A stretch of DNA of 33,338 nucleotides from Terriglobales bacterium (lineage in GTDB: Bacteria > Acidobacteriota > Terriglobia > Terriglobales > Acidobacteriaceae), in NCBI GenBank assembly GCA_016185365.1, contig JACPNP010000023.1, forward strand, positions 1-33,338. The letters are read 5' to 3'. The translations under genes were made by a program, and so were the position numbers. Positions within the stretch are counted from its first letter, which is position 1; the number at the start of each line of letters is the position of its first letter. Of this stretch, positions 1-9,659 are shown piece by piece. The notes under the pieces were generated by a model, which was not told the origin of the DNA, did not search any database, and saw only the letters and a list, made by a program, of their open reading frames with translations.

Positions 1-285
1 GATCTCCGCGTTCAGATCTGAGGTGGAGCGGTTCTGGCGCTGGTCGCGGTTGACGTCAAGCTTGAGCGCGGCCGCGGCGGCCTCATTCACCAGAGGCGTG
101 TGCAGGAAGCGCCGGGGGACCGCGTGATACTCCAGCACCTGCCGGCCCGACATGATGTGGTCCTGCTCGGCCTCCGAGAAGGGCACGCGACCGATGACGC
201 GCGCGCACTGCGCGGCGAAGCAGGCGAGCATGAGCAGGGCCCAGATCTGCGGCCTGCCGACCACCAGGACTTTGAAGAGGCGCAC
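1..285 (-). CDS. N-terminal part of an unidentified membrane protein (runs off the window)
   Basis: An uninterrupted 95-codon frame begins at a GTG (283-285) and continues past the left edge. Codons are strongly G/C-ending like the neighbours, which supports real coding. The N-terminus is basic (RLFKVLVVGRPQ), followed by one hydrophobic segment at about residues 15-31 (WALLMLACFAAQCARVIG). A soluble-looking stretch rich in charged residues and Gln/Asn follows. This fits a signal anchor or first membrane helix of an envelope protein. I do not recognise the family. No convincing Shine-Dalgarno sequence precedes the GTG. The frame stays open upstream to another GTG at 351, but that lies beyond a palindromic intergenic repeat, so the shorter start is preferred. 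Overlapping frames on the same strand look like shadows. Confidence 0.5.
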   Translation of the reverse strand, partial: MRLFKVLVVGRPQIWALLMLACFAAQCARVIGRVPFSEAEQDHIMSGRQVLEYHAVPRRFLHTPLVNEAAAAALKLDVNRDQRQNRSTSDLNAEI

Positions 286-319
286 AGGACAGTGTAAATG
301 GCGGGGGTGGGAGATGAAC

Positions 320-337
320 GCACGGCTGAAGCCGTGC
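320..337. repeat. Short palindrome, REP-like hairpin
   Basis: Seven-base perfect stem (GCACGGC / GCCGTGC) around a TGAA loop, with TCTTTTT after it on the plus strand. No plus-strand gene lies upstream to be terminated. It is better read as a dispersed intergenic palindrome that marks the space before the partial gene at 285. Confidence 0.4.
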
Positions 338-407
338 TCTTTTTCGGTCACGTCGCTGCTGCTGCCGACGCAAATGCCGTCAGTGATCCGGAATGGATCG
401 AGGGGAG

Positions 408-447
408 AAAAACATGGTGCGTGGACGCGGGGGCGTGTCCACGCACC
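408..447 (-). terminator. Rho-independent terminator of the VIT/VWA gene
   Basis: A perfect 11-base stem, GGTGCGTGGAC (416-426) with GTCCACGCACC (437-447), can extend by a few pairs into the loop. On the minus strand it is followed three bases later by five T residues (complement of 408-412). It lies 27 bases beyond the stop codon of the minus-strand gene at 474. Confidence 0.7.
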
Positions 448-473
448 GGTTCACATTGGCCGGCACAACGACT

Positions 474-3137
474 TCACTTCTCCAGGCCGATGAGCTTTAC
501 CTCACTCAGCGAGACCAGTTGTGACAATTTCTCCACAGCGATCTCACCCACCAGTTCCAGCTTCGAGCCGAGGCGATGGGAAGGGTCAGGCGACGTTACG
601 AAGCCCAACGTCTGCAGTTCCTGTTGTAGCTGCGGCGTCGCCGCCGTGAGCCACAGGTGGACCTTCACGTTGCCGCCGCTCAGTCCGGCGCACTTCGCGC
701 GGGGATTCGACTTCCAGCAGTCGAACACCGCGAGCAGGGCCGGATGAAGCTTGGCTTCGAGTTGAGTGCGGGCCTTGGCGTCGCGCTCTTTCTTCTCCGC
801 ATCACGCGTAGCCTGGTCTTTGCGCTTGAAGATCGGGCCGACCGCGTTACCGGGTCTTTCGCTTGCGGCATCAGAGGTGATCACGCTGGATGTGGTCTGC
901 ACACTATTCAGGGACTGGCTGACAATGCCCGGCGCAAAGCCGCTGTAGCGCATTGACTTCGCAGCCGTAAGACTGTTCGCCGACACGCCATCGACCCCGA
1001 AGACCCCTTCCGGACTCACATTCTGCGGCATCTCCACCGGCACCTGGATGGTGCGCAACTGGCCGCCCTCCACCACGCTGCGCTCCTCCACGGCGACGAA
1101 GCTGGTGAATTGCGTCATCAGACGGTAGTCGAGGCCGAGCTGCGTGATCTGCTCGCGCACCTCGGGCTTGGGACTGCCGCTCTGCATGCCGTTCCAGTCG
1201 AGCGACATCAGGTCATCGATGCGCCGTCGGGCCCACAACTGCGCCAGGGCGCGGTTGTCCGTCTGCTGTCCGGGCAAGTCCACTTTGATGGCGCGCTCGA
1301 ACGGCTTGCCCGCACGCTTGCCGCGAAGCGTGATGGTGCCGCTGGCGGCCGCGGTGTAGCGTCCGGTAAGGACCAGCGGCTTGGCGGTGAACAGGTCGAG
1401 TGGCTTGGCCGGCATCACGTCCGCGACCGGCAGATTGCCGAAATCGACGGAGATGTCCGTAAGCACGGGCGTGTGCACGCGCTCATAGAAGCGCTCGGCG
1501 GCCGGGTCGGCATCCTCCTGGCGCAACACGTACTCCACTTCCCCACGTCCGGCTTTGGACATGCCGTCCAAGAGGAAACGGTTGACCGAGCTGCCGATGC
1601 CGAAGCTGAATACGCGCGCGTCGGAATGTTTTTGCACTTCGCCGATGATCTCCATGTCATTGCCCACGTAGCCGTCGGTCATGAAGCAGACCACGCGCAA
1701 GGCCGCGCCGGCCCTCGCGCTCTCCGCGCAGTCCTGCCCAAGCTTGCAGGCGCCGGCATCCTCGCCGAGCGCGGCGCGGATGGCTTTCATCATCTCCGTG
1801 CCGCCGCCGCGACGGCCATCCAGGAACTGGACCGCTTTCTGGATGTTCGCGCTGGAGGCCTCGACCGGTTGCGGGAAGAGGATCTGCGTGTCACCGGCAA
1901 AGGTGATGAGGTTGAAGGTGTCGCCCGCGCGCATGTTCTGGATGGCCTTGCGCATGACCTTCTTCGCGGTCTCGATGGGATATCCGCTCATGGAACCGGA
2001 GGTGTCGAGCACGAAGATCAGTTCGCGCGGCGTGGCATCTTCCTCGCGCACCCGGTCCGGAGGTTGCAGGAGGAAGGTGAAGTAGCCGCTAGGGATGGTG
2101 TCTTCCACGGCTCCGCCCTTGCCTTCGCGCATCACCTTCAACTCTCCGGCGTGGGTCAGCAGCGCGTCTTCGATGCGGCTGCCACTCACGTCATACTTCA
2201 GGACGAAGTCACGGTTGGGGATCTCAGTCTCGCTGCGCAGCTTCACCACCGCGCTGCGCGCGGAGTAGGTCTGCACGTCCACATCATGGGTGAAGGACTT
2301 GAGTTCCTGGATGGGGACACCGGCGTCGAGCTTCACGCTGAGCGAGATGTCATGCCCGGCGCGCGAGCCTTTTTTCCCGACATGCACGCCCGCGACCGAC
2401 GGCGTGATGCGCGATGCGTCCGGCACGCGATCGGTGTCCTGCGCCCATCCGCCCGCCTGCGTCCCGATGGCGTTGCCCGGGATGTAGCGCGGGCCCACCA
2501 CCATGGGATACACGAACTCGTAGGAACCGGCTTCGTACTTCAGCGTCTCGATGTAGCTGATGACCACCTTCACCGGCGAATTCGCGGGGATGTTGGCCAC
2601 CGACTGGGTAAAGATGTTGGGCCGCTCCTGGTCGAGCAGGGCCGCGGTCTGGCCGGCGTTGCGGGCCTGCTGATAGATCTTTTGCGCCTCTTCGCGCTTT
2701 TTGATCAGGCCGCGGACCACACGCTCGCCCACGACCAGGGTCATGTCATCCACAGCCGCATTCTGCGGCAGCGGGAAGGTGTAGATGGCCTCGATGCGGC
2801 CGCCGGTGGGGTTCACGAACTCCTGGGTCACGGTGACGCGGGCCAGGAACCCGGAGATCTCCGCCTGCACGTCAGTGTGCTTCAAGGGACAGAACGCTCC
2901 GGCGGTGCCGTCGGGCGCGATGCTGCGCAGCGCGCCGTCCGACTGCTCTTGCGCGCCGGCGGGCACGTCCGTCTGTGATGTTTGTGGAGTTGCCGTTTGC
3001 GGTGATGGGTCCTGATGCAGCGCGGGCTTGGGTTGAGGCGGCGGTGGTGGTCCCGGCGGCATGGCCATGAGCGTGAGCCCGGCCAGCACCGCCAGGAACG
3101 CGACCGCGAAAGTGATCAGTGTGGATCGGTCCTTCAT
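474..3137 (-). CDS. VIT domain and von Willebrand factor A domain protein
   Basis: An 887-residue protein with inter-alpha-trypsin-inhibitor-type architecture. The N-terminus is a hydrophobic signal anchor or signal peptide (about residues 5-26) followed by a proline-rich linker. A VIT domain spans about residues 82-220 and a VWA domain about 372-550. The metal-ion-dependent adhesion site is visible as DTSGSMS near residue 378. The C-terminal 150 residues are charged, then end in a small folded region with two cysteines (FDCWKSNPRAKCAG). Start: ATG at 3137 has GGAGG just upstream; a longer frame to 3179 lacks this. Proteins of this class are exported and bind partners through a metal site; the substrate is unknown. 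There is no sortase signal or C-terminal membrane helix, so it is not a typical sortase target. It ends at a strong terminator (408-447). Confidence 0.88.
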   Translation of the reverse strand: MKDRSTLITFAVAFLAVLAGLTLMAMPPGPPPPPQPKPALHQDPSPQTATPQTSQTDVPAGAQEQSDGALRSIAPDGTAGAFCPLKHTDVQAEISGFLARVTVTQEFVNPTGGRIEAIYTFPLPQNAAVDDMTLVVGERVVRGLIKKREEAQKIYQQARNAGQTAALLDQERPNIFTQSVANIPANSPVKVVISYIETLKYEAGSYEFVYPMVVGPRYIPGNAIGTQAGGWAQDTDRVPDASRITPSVAGVHVGKKGSRAGHDISLSVKLDAGVPIQELKSFTHDVDVQTYSARSAVVKLRSETEIPNRDFVLKYDVSGSRIEDALLTHAGELKVMREGKGGAVEDTIPSGYFTFLLQPPDRVREEDATPRELIFVLDTSGSMSGYPIETAKKVMRKAIQNMRAGDTFNLITFAGDTQILFPQPVEASSANIQKAVQFLDGRRGGGTEMMKAIRAALGEDAGACKLGQDCAESARAGAALRVVCFMTDGYVGNDMEIIGEVQKHSDARVFSFGIGSSVNRFLLDGMSKAGRGEVEYVLRQEDADPAAERFYERVHTPVLTDISVDFGNLPVADVMPAKPLDLFTAKPLVLTGRYTAAASGTITLRGKRAGKPFERAIKVDLPGQQTDNRALAQLWARRRIDDLMSLDWNGMQSGSPKPEVREQITQLGLDYRLMTQFTSFVAVEERSVVEGGQLRTIQVPVEMPQNVSPEGVFGVDGVSANSLTAAKSMRYSGFAPGIVSQSLNSVQTTSSVITSDAASERPGNAVGPIFKRKDQATRDAEKKERDAKARTQLEAKLHPALLAVFDCWKSNPRAKCAGLSGGNVKVHLWLTAATPQLQQELQTLGFVTSPDPSHRLGSKLELVGEIAVEKLSQLVSLSEVKLIGLEK

Positions 3138-3310
3138 AGTCCCTCCCTGCGTATCGGTCTCCATCGCTCGCAGGCCCATCCGCGCCGGCGGGGATAGCGG
3201 TGGCCCGTGAATGGAAGCCGCCGGCGCAAACGGGTTGTGTCCTGTGAGTAGAACGGAGAAGCAGGAAGGGCTTGCAGGGAATATTTGTGCGCGCGTGGAT
3301 CGGGACCGCG

Positions 3311-3799
3311 CTACTTCGCGGATTTGCAGAACGGCAGGGTCTTCACTTGCATCCCTTCCGCGGTGTGCGTGACCAGGAACATCTTGTCGTACTCATCATC
3401 GGCGATGGCATCGATCTTGCCCGCGCCCAGCTTCTCGATGATCTCCGGCAAAGTGTTCGAATGGCCGATCACCAATGCGTTCTTGTACTTGTGTTCGCGC
3501 AGCTTCGCCACCAGCGCGTCGTAATCCTTCGCCGGAACGATGATGGGTTTGAGTTTGAGTTCGGCGGCCAGCGGCTCGGCGGTCTGCTGGGCGCGCGCCG
3601 TGTCCGATACATAGATGGCGGCGATGCCCGCGCCCTTCAGTGTCTGCGCCAGACACTCCGCACGCTTCTTGCCGGCCTCGCTCAGGCTGGGGTTTTCTTT
3701 CTCCGCGGTCTTCTCCGCGTGGCGCACCAAAAAAATGGATTGTGCCTGCGCGGCGGCGAGCAGGGTGAGGGTGATTGCGAGCGAACGCACAAGCTTCAT
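3311..3799 (-). CDS. Exported histidine phosphatase superfamily protein (phosphoglycerate mutase-like / SixA-like)
   Basis: A 162-residue protein with a signal peptide (KLVRSLAITLTLLAAAQAQ). The histidine phosphatase core follows directly: LVRHAEK, with the nucleophile His27 in an RHxE motif. Then come SDTARAQQTAEPLA (around residue 66, the second phosphate-binding Arg) and VIGHSN (second catalytic His near 113). The short length and lack of a large insertion resemble SixA-type phosphohistidine or small phosphomonoester phosphatases. The signal peptide places it outside the cytoplasm, so a cytoplasmic phosphohistidine role is unlikely. Start: ATG 3799 has AAGGA five bases upstream; the frame extends to 4015 but only through an intergenic repeat. 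It lies 173 bases upstream of the VIT/VWA gene on the same strand, possibly co-transcribed. Confidence 0.85.
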   Translation of the reverse strand: MKLVRSLAITLTLLAAAQAQSIFLVRHAEKTAEKENPSLSEAGKKRAECLAQTLKGAGIAAIYVSDTARAQQTAEPLAAELKLKPIIVPAKDYDALVAKLREHKYKNALVIGHSNTLPEIIEKLGAGKIDAIADDEYDKMFLVTHTAEGMQVKTLPFCKSAK

Positions 3800-3859
3800 A
3801 CGATCCTTAACTATCGCACAGAGATCGGGCCCAGTCTCGGCGTTCCCTTTTGAAGGTCG

Positions 3860-3947
3860 GCACTCAGCCGTCCCTCCGGGACTCTGGCTCGGGGATCCAT
3901 CCATCCCGGCACTGCGTGCCGGGCTACTCTCAACCGCCCTTCGGGCT
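3860..3947. repeat. Intergenic composite palindrome (REP/BIME-like)
   Basis: Three small stem-loops follow one another: GTCCC/GGGAC (3870-3882), CCCGGCAC/GTGCCGGG with a TGC loop (3905-3923), and GCCC/GGGC around a TTCG-like loop (about 3936-3946). The run lies between two minus-strand genes and is not coding. Its layout resembles the transposase-linked repeats further right but the sequence class is different. Confidence 0.5.
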
Positions 3948-4020
3948 AGGTCTTGATCAACCGCGTTTCGAGTCTGTGGCGGGTCGTAGCCATGGAGGCC
4001 GTGCGTCACACGCACGGAGG

Positions 4021-4299
4021 TTAGTGAGTTGATATCTTGAGTGTCACCAGATCGCCTGTGAAATACCGGTCTTTAAGCGCCGCAAATTGCCGCGACGCCA
4101 CGCGGAACCCACCGGCGACGATCCCGAAGACCGCGCCCAGGATCGCCGCGGCCAGGGCATCGTTCGTGATGGAATCGGAGAAGTCTGTGGTTGCCGGGTC
4201 CCAGGCCACCGTGGCTTCGTCCTGGCTGAGCGCGCGCTTGAGCAGGAGCATCACCGCCAAAACGATCAGGAACAGGATGAATCGGCGCTTGGTGGGCAT
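4021..4299 (-). CDS. Small two-helix membrane protein
   Basis: A 92-residue protein, unrecognised. Two hydrophobic segments are visible: RRFILFLIVLAVMLLLKRAL near the N-terminus and AAAILGAVFGIVAGGFRVA near residues 48-66. Both ends are basic or polar. Start: ATG 4299 has GGAGG eight bases upstream. It begins 23 bases after the stop codon of the DUF4349 gene on the same strand, so the two are probably one operon and the products may work together in the membrane. No enzymatic motif is present. Confidence 0.65.
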   Translation of the reverse strand: MPTKRRFILFLIVLAVMLLLKRALSQDEATVAWDPATTDFSDSITNDALAAAILGAVFGIVAGGFRVASRQFAALKDRYFTGDLVTLKISTH

Positions 4300-4322
4300 G
4301 AGCCTGGCCTCCGTATGCTGGA

Positions 4323-5366
4323 TTAGAGGCCGGGGGCCGGGGATTTGTTCCCCGAATCCGTGACTGGCCGGCCGAGCAAACCACGGCCAAACTTGCGCCA
4401 AGTCCAGCGGACCGTGCGGAAGCTCATGATCAATATCGTGCCCAGAGTGACCAACCACAACATGAACGTCGGCAACCAGAACGCGAATCCGATCATGGCG
4501 TTAAAGTACCCTACCAAGCCTTGCATGCCGTCGCGGAACGCCACCTTGGTCTCATACCAGGGTCTCCAATGGACGCCGAAGATCTTGGTCTCCGCATCGG
4601 CGCGGATCTCGACCTGCAGAGAGGACATGGCGACATCATGCAACAAATAATTCAGCTCGCCCTGTGTCTTTTCAATCTCGCCGCGAACCTCACCTAATTT
4701 TTCGCTGACCTTGAGCGTATCGTCGACCGATTTTGCTTGTTTCAGGATCGCAAGGTATTGCGATTCCTGGGCGCGAAGGTTTCGCAGCTGTGATTCATGG
4801 TCGACAAAATCCTTAGTCACGTCACTGGCTTCGACCTGCTGGCCTTCGACCCGTTTGGCCAGGATGCGGATTTGCTTGATCGCCTCATCCAGCTTTCCTG
4901 CGGGTACGCGGATCTGGATCTTGGCTTCGGATTCGACCTCGCCATCATTGCGCGTAACAGCATTCACGACGAAGCCACCCAGCGACTCCGCGATCGCTTG
5001 AATGCCTTCCATCGTTGCTCGCGGTGACTCAGAAGTAAGGGTCATCTGCCCGCGTCGAATGATCTTTTTGTCAACCACTTCGCTGGATGGATCGGAGACC
5101 ATCGCGTACATGGCAAGCATGGGCATCGGTACGTAATTGGAGCTCCCCGAAGTCCGGTTGAGCCGGGCATCCTGCGTCCATAGTGAGACGGGTGACCAGC
5201 CGCCGGACCGCATCGAAGCGAGACCAGCCGCGCGCGATTCCGAAATCCTCTTGTATCGGGACGATTCCTGCACAATGATCAGCACGATCCACAGACCCAT
5301 GCAGGCTATGAAACCTACGGCCACAGAAAAACGATGGATGCCAAAGCTGTGTTGCTTGGCGGTCAT
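4323..5366 (-). CDS. DUF4349 domain-containing membrane protein
   Basis: A 347-residue protein. A short cytoplasmic N-terminus precedes a membrane helix (about residues 12-31). The extracytoplasmic DUF4349 region begins at KKIIRRGQMTLT and contains the expected GGFVVNA and IRVPAGKLDEAIKQI blocks. Two long amphipathic helices follow (about residues 190-260, heptad-like, probable coiled coil). A C-terminal membrane segment (GFAFWLPTFMLWLVTLGTI) ends in a basic tail. The family occurs as lipoproteins or membrane proteins of unknown function. Start: ATG 5366 has GGAG eight bases upstream; the longer frame to 5435 has no ribosome binding site. It heads a likely two-gene operon with the small membrane protein downstream. 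Confidence 0.82.
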   Translation of the reverse strand: MTAKQHSFGIHRFSVAVGFIACMGLWIVLIIVQESSRYKRISESRAAGLASMRSGGWSPVSLWTQDARLNRTSGSSNYVPMPMLAMYAMVSDPSSEVVDKKIIRRGQMTLTSESPRATMEGIQAIAESLGGFVVNAVTRNDGEVESEAKIQIRVPAGKLDEAIKQIRILAKRVEGQQVEASDVTKDFVDHESQLRNLRAQESQYLAILKQAKSVDDTLKVSEKLGEVRGEIEKTQGELNYLLHDVAMSSLQVEIRADAETKIFGVHWRPWYETKVAFRDGMQGLVGYFNAMIGFAFWLPTFMLWLVTLGTILIMSFRTVRWTWRKFGRGLLGRPVTDSGNKSPAPGL

Positions 5367-5459
5367 GATGACGACTCCCTGAGCGTAATAGACGCGCGCG
5401 CTGGATGATTTGTTCCTCAACTTGGAACGCGCCAATATGTATCCCTTGCGTTAGAAGTC

Positions 5460-5485
5460 AAAAAGCCCGGCCGTTTGGCCGGGCT
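5460..5485 (-). terminator. Rho-independent terminator of gyrB
   Basis: A nine-base perfect stem AGCCCGGCC/GGCCGGGCT (5464-5472 with 5477-5485) has a four-base loop and a run of five T on the minus strand. It lies about 40 bases beyond the gyrB stop codon. Confidence 0.8.
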
Positions 5486-5496
5486 GAGACTTTGTT

Positions 5497-5516
5497 CACA
5501 GCCGAGGGCGGCTGTG
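5497..5516. repeat. Short palindrome, REP-like
   Basis: An eight-base perfect stem CACAGCCG/CGGCTGTG with a four-base loop sits between the gyrB stop and its terminator. No T run follows, so it is probably a dispersed palindrome or an mRNA 3'-end stabiliser rather than a terminator. Confidence 0.45.
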
Positions 5517-5526
5517 CCACACAGAT

Positions 5527-8190
<2,664 letters not shown>

Positions 8191-8303
8191 CTACCGGCGG
8201 CTCTTGCAAGTCCGGCCCGTGCCGACCCCAACTATCTGAATTATCAGTGGTTTAGTGCGCCCTTAAGCCTTCTTTATTTTACCACGGCGCGGGATATGGA
8301 AGG

Positions 8304-8331
8304 AGTATGGCAAGTCCCCAGGACCTGTCAA
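8304..8331 (-). promoter_or_regulatory. Predicted gyrB promoter
   Basis: On the minus strand a perfect TTGACA (complement of 8326-8331) is followed after 16 bases by CATACT (complement of 8304-8309). This is a housekeeping-type -35/-10 pair and implies a gyrB leader of about 160 bases. No other clear pair lies between this and the start codon. Confidence 0.55.
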
Positions 8332-8363
8332 AAAATCGTTCCCAAAACGGGAATTGAGCACAT

Positions 8364-8395
8364 CCAAACAAGCCCGAAAGTTTGGCGGGTTTTCG
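8364..8395 (+). other. Two mutually exclusive hairpins (attenuator-like)
   Basis: CCAAAC (8364-8369) can pair with GTTTGG (8380-8385). Alternatively AAGCCCG (8370-8376) can pair with CGGGTTT (8386-8392), with more T residues after it. The two structures compete. They lie upstream of the -10 box at 8408, so it is unclear whether the stretch is transcribed. The rest of the 8137-8474 gap shows only the two promoters and a short TTCCC/GGGAA palindrome (8339-8353). Confidence 0.2.
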
Positions 8396-8407
8396 TCCCT
8401 TTGACGC

Positions 8408-8413
8408 TATAAT
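8408..8413 (+). promoter_or_regulatory. Perfect -10 box for the small secreted peptide gene
   Basis: TATAAT sits about 60 bases before the ATG at 8475. No good -35 element is found at 16-18 bases; the TTGACG immediately before it overlaps and is too close. The call rests on the perfect hexamer and on its position. Confidence 0.4.
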
Positions 8414-8474
8414 CCAAGCGCCGGTGGATGACCCTCGGCGCTCGATATTCTGATGTCCTGTTGAGGAGACGAAA

Positions 8475-8639
8475 ATGCAGAAGATCCTTCGCTTTGTTGC
8501 CGTTGCCCTGTTTGCCGTAGCCGCCTACGCCACTGTGACCGCGCCTTCGGCCCAGGCCCAGATCGAAAAGAAGTCGGTCCTGCACGAAGGCTCATCCCCG
8601 GTCCCGTTGTGCCGTCCGGGCACGATCTGCGTCCCATAA
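8475..8639 (+). CDS. Small secreted peptide with two cysteines
   Basis: A 54-residue gene, shorter than many gene-finding cutoffs. Start: ATG with GAGGAG seven bases upstream. The N-terminus is a clear signal peptide (MQKILRF, hydrophobic core VAVALFAVAAYATVTA, then an Ala-x-Ala cleavage site APSAQA). The predicted mature peptide is only about 26 residues and ends in SSPVPLCRPGTICVP, with two cysteines five residues apart that could form a small disulfide loop. No family is recognised. It lies 108 bases before a seven-helix membrane protein on the same strand, inside the otherwise minus-strand gyrB-dnaN interval. A perfect TATAAT lies upstream and a small hairpin (8653-8669) downstream. Function unknown; a signalling or surface peptide is one guess. 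Confidence 0.7.
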   Translation: MQKILRFVAVALFAVAAYATVTAPSAQAQIEKKSVLHEGSSPVPLCRPGTICVP

Positions 8640-8652
8640 CTGGTTGTTGCAT

Positions 8653-8669
8653 GGGGTAAAACTTACCCC
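8653..8669 (+). other. Hairpin between the peptide and membrane-protein genes
   Basis: A perfect seven-base stem GGGGTAA/TTACCCC with a three-base loop starts 13 bases after the peptide stop codon. It lacks a T run, so it is a weak terminator at best and may be a processing or stability element. Confidence 0.3.
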
Positions 8670-8747
8670 CAAAGTAATCACGGCCAGCATAAATTCACTT
8701 GTCGGCTCACGGAGAAAGGGCTATGCTTCCCACTCTGGAGTCCACTT

Positions 8748-9590
8748 ATGTCTTTATCGATCCTTGATTACGTCCTCTGGTTCACGACCCCGGCCATTCA
8801 AGTCGCGATCCTCGTCTTCATGGGGAAGCGCGGATTGCGGCAGCATTTCCCCAACTTTTTCAACTACAACGCCTATCAGATCGCGGTGGTCGCCCTCATG
8901 GTGCTGGTGTACCACGTGTGGCCATGGCAGTACTTTTACGCGTATTGGGCCACGGCAGCGGTCAGCATCTTCCTGGGCTTCCTTGTGATCCATGAGGTGT
9001 TTGCGTATGTGATCCGTCCGTATCCCGGATTGCGCGACCTGGCCGGCATGATCTTCCGCTGGGCGGTGTTCCTGCTGGTGCTCGTGACCGGGTTGTTCGC
9101 GGCCAGCGCCTCCACCGTCAACAGCGATGTGGTGGTGCGCACCGTGATCAATCTGGAGCGCGCCGTCCGCCTGGTGCAATGCGGGCTGCTGCTGTTCGTG
9201 GTGATGACCTCGAATTATCTGGGGCTGTCCTGGCGTAATTTTGCCTGCGGCATCTCTTTCGGCTTCGGCCTGTTCGCGGCCACGGATTTGGTGCTGTACA
9301 ACCTGCGCGCCTCCATCGGCGCGGACTGGAACCGGGCGCTGGGCCTCATCAGCGTGATCGCGTATGGTCTTTCCGTTCTGATCTGGTTCGCTTATGCGCG
9401 TATGCCGCAGGCGGTCATGGTCCGCAATGAGGTGATTTACCGTCCATTGTTCGACCGCTGGAACCAGGCGGCGCTGCTCCTGGTGAACAAACAGAGCGGG
9501 TCGTCCGACAGCTATATGTATTTATCGGAGATCGAGCAGACGGTGGACAGCGTCATGGCGCAGAGCAAGAAAGTGGAAAAAGCATCGTAA
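8748..9590 (+). CDS. Seven-helix membrane protein of unknown function
   Basis: A 280-residue protein with about seven hydrophobic segments: near residues 5-25, 42-60, 66-85, 103-125, 145-165, 175-195 and 210-230. The rest is a soluble C-terminal tail of about 50 residues with a mixed charged helix. Aromatic residues cluster in the first third (WPWQYFYAYWAT). No catalytic motif is visible, and there are no histidine kinase, GGDEF or transporter signatures. The layout resembles stand-alone 7TM proteins that I associate with Acidobacteriota, but I cannot name a family. Start: ATG 8748 has GGAG seven bases upstream. It follows the secreted peptide gene and ends at a terminator shared with dnaN. 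A receptor-like or scaffold role is only a possibility. Confidence 0.75.
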   Translation: MSLSILDYVLWFTTPAIQVAILVFMGKRGLRQHFPNFFNYNAYQIAVVALMVLVYHVWPWQYFYAYWATAAVSIFLGFLVIHEVFAYVIRPYPGLRDLAGMIFRWAVFLLVLVTGLFAASASTVNSDVVVRTVINLERAVRLVQCGLLLFVVMTSNYLGLSWRNFACGISFGFGLFAATDLVLYNLRASIGADWNRALGLISVIAYGLSVLIWFAYARMPQAVMVRNEVIYRPLFDRWNQAALLLVNKQSGSSDSYMYLSEIEQTVDSVMAQSKKVEKAS

Positions 9591-9609
9591 CAAGGATCGT
9601 GAGTGCATG

Positions 9610-9638
9610 AAAAAGCCCGGCCGAAAGGCTGGGCTTTT
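9610..9638. terminator. Bidirectional terminator between the 7TM gene and dnaN
   Basis: A 12-base stem (9611-9622 with 9627-9638, one G-U pair) has a GAAA loop and A/T tracts on both sides. It can end transcription from both directions and sits between the convergent stop codons at 9590 and 9660. Confidence 0.85.
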
Positions 9639-9659
9639 GATCTGCGAGTGGGCCCGAGC

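Noticed and set aside
87-323. Overlapping minus-strand frames at the left edge
   Set aside because: Ser/Arg/Ala-rich shadow translations; the third frame starting at GTG 285 has proper G/C-ending codons and a membrane segment.
1110-2978. 622-codon open frame opposite the VIT/VWA gene
   Set aside because: Antisense shadow; His/Arg/Gly-rich translation with no domain, while the minus-strand protein has clear domains.
3850-4032. Open frames running through the intergenic repeat upstream of the histidine phosphatase
   Set aside because: They translate palindromic repeat DNA; the true start at 3799 has a good ribosome binding site and signal peptide.
8401-8413. TTGACG next to TATAAT read as a complete promoter
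   Set aside because: The two hexamers are one base apart; a -35 element must lie about 17 bases upstream of the -10.
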